From assembly GCA_027490925.1 (NCBI GenBank), contig JAIXXF010000001.1, forward strand, positions 186,001 through 250,000: DNA of 64,000 nucleotides, given 5' to 3'. Below, piece by piece: positions 63,605 to 64,000 of the stretch. Source of the stretch: Comamonadaceae bacterium (GTDB taxonomy: Bacteria; Pseudomonadota; Gammaproteobacteria; Burkholderiales; Burkholderiaceae_C). Position 1 is the stretch's first letter. Each line of letters opens with the position of its first letter. The position numbers were made by a program, and so were the translations under genes. The notes under the pieces are model-generated. The model worked only from the letters and a program-made list of their open reading frames with translations, was not told the origin of the DNA and did no database searches.

Positions 63605-64000
63605 ATGAATCTGCTTTTCATCGCCGACCCGCTCGACAGCTTCAAGATCCACAAAGACACCACATTTGTCATGATGCGCGCGCTTCAGGCGCGCGGCCAC
63701 CACCTGTCGGTGTGCGAGCCCAAAGACCTGATGTGGCAACGCGGCGGTCGGGTCACCGCCTACGTGCGCGACATTGCGCTCACCGGCGACCCTGTGGCTT
63801 GGTACATCGCCGAGCAGGCCCCGCCGCACGAGCGCCCGCAGGCGCTGGCCGACTTTGGCGCGGTGTTGATGCGCAAGGACCCGCCGTTCGATTCGGAGTT
63901 TTTCTACGCCACACACTTGTTGGAGCAAGCCGAGCGCGAGGGCGCCCGGGTGTTCAACCGCCCGCGGGCGCTGCGCGACCACCCGGAGAAGCTGGCGATT
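63605..64000 (+). CDS. gshB: Glutathione synthetase, N-terminal part (cut by window end)
   Basis: The 132 codons present match the N-terminal substrate domain of GshB: LLFIADPLDSFKIHKDTTFVMM, the EPKDLMWQRGG segment, and VLMRKDPPFDSEFFYATHLLEQAE. The ATP-grasp domain lies past the window. GshB adds glycine to gamma-glutamylcysteine. It starts 54 bp after kup. Confidence 0.95.
   Translation, partial: MNLLFIADPLDSFKIHKDTTFVMMRALQARGHHLSVCEPKDLMWQRGGRVTAYVRDIALTGDPVAWYIAEQAPPHERPQALADFGAVLMRKDPPFDSEFFYATHLLEQAEREGARVFNRPRALRDHPEKLAI

Overview
The window is high-GC bacterial chromosome that reads like a member of the Burkholderiales, most likely Comamonadaceae (Hydrogenophaga/Rhodoferax/Acidovorax type). 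The reasons are the gene orders (LysM-dprA-smg opposite def-fmt; yajC-secD-secF; pgk-pyk-fba-pur-sua5), the protein sequences, and scattered short palindromic repeats that I associate with this family. No rRNA, tRNA, CRISPR array, transposase, integrase or phage gene was seen. It looks like core chromosome with a few accessory insertions. The species assignment is inference.

Layout. 1-5.6 kb: a light and oxidative-stress cluster with an FAD amine oxidase-like protein (cut by the window edge), an exported glutathione peroxidase, a cobalamin-binding MerR photoreceptor of the CarH/LitR type, a DUF2256 zinc-ribbon protein, an iron-sulfur photolyase (PhrB/CryB type) and a diiron ferritin-like protein. 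5.9-13 kb: glnE divergent from the giant AsmA-like protein YhdP. 13-16.6 kb: nitrilase-type amidase, PAS sensor kinase and FixJ-type regulator, joined by overlaps or short gaps. 16.6-18 kb: an overlooked 48-residue membrane protein whose start codon overlaps that of mltA on the other strand. 18.4-22.8 kb: formaldehyde detoxification pair (frmA, fghA) and a PhoX-like phosphatase. 23-26.6 kb: fused indolepyruvate:ferredoxin oxidoreductase. 27-32.8 kb: yajC-secD-secF and a DUF1631 protein. 32.8-35.7 kb (minus): LysM protein, dprA (with an in-frame amber codon) and smg. 35.9-38.4 kb: def, fmt, azlC, azlD.

38.5-50 kb carries glycolytic and purine genes (pgk, pyk, fba, purC, purE, purK, sua5). This series is broken by minus-strand pfkA, an RTX-type ORF and cnoX. 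50-55.7 kb: an SGNH-fold lipoprotein lacking catalytic residues, an alpha/beta hydrolase lipoprotein with an apparent frameshift, SemiSWEET, dacB and an EamA exporter. 55.7-64 kb: tsaB-rimI-udg, pyrF-proA, and gshA-kup-gshB (gshB cut by the window end).

The most notable non-gene pattern is a series of genes with a -10-like hexamer followed by exactly six bases and then the ATG, with no Shine-Dalgarno sequence (dacB, the EamA gene, pyrF, gshB, and more weakly pfkA, smg and the cytochrome c gene). This predicts leaderless transcripts. Other points to check are the CarH-type photosensor cluster, the amber codon in dprA that lies in a dispersed palindrome, the RTX ORF that runs antisense through fbaA, and the dead SGNH lipoprotein. 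I did not find a clearly new multi-gene system such as a defence island.
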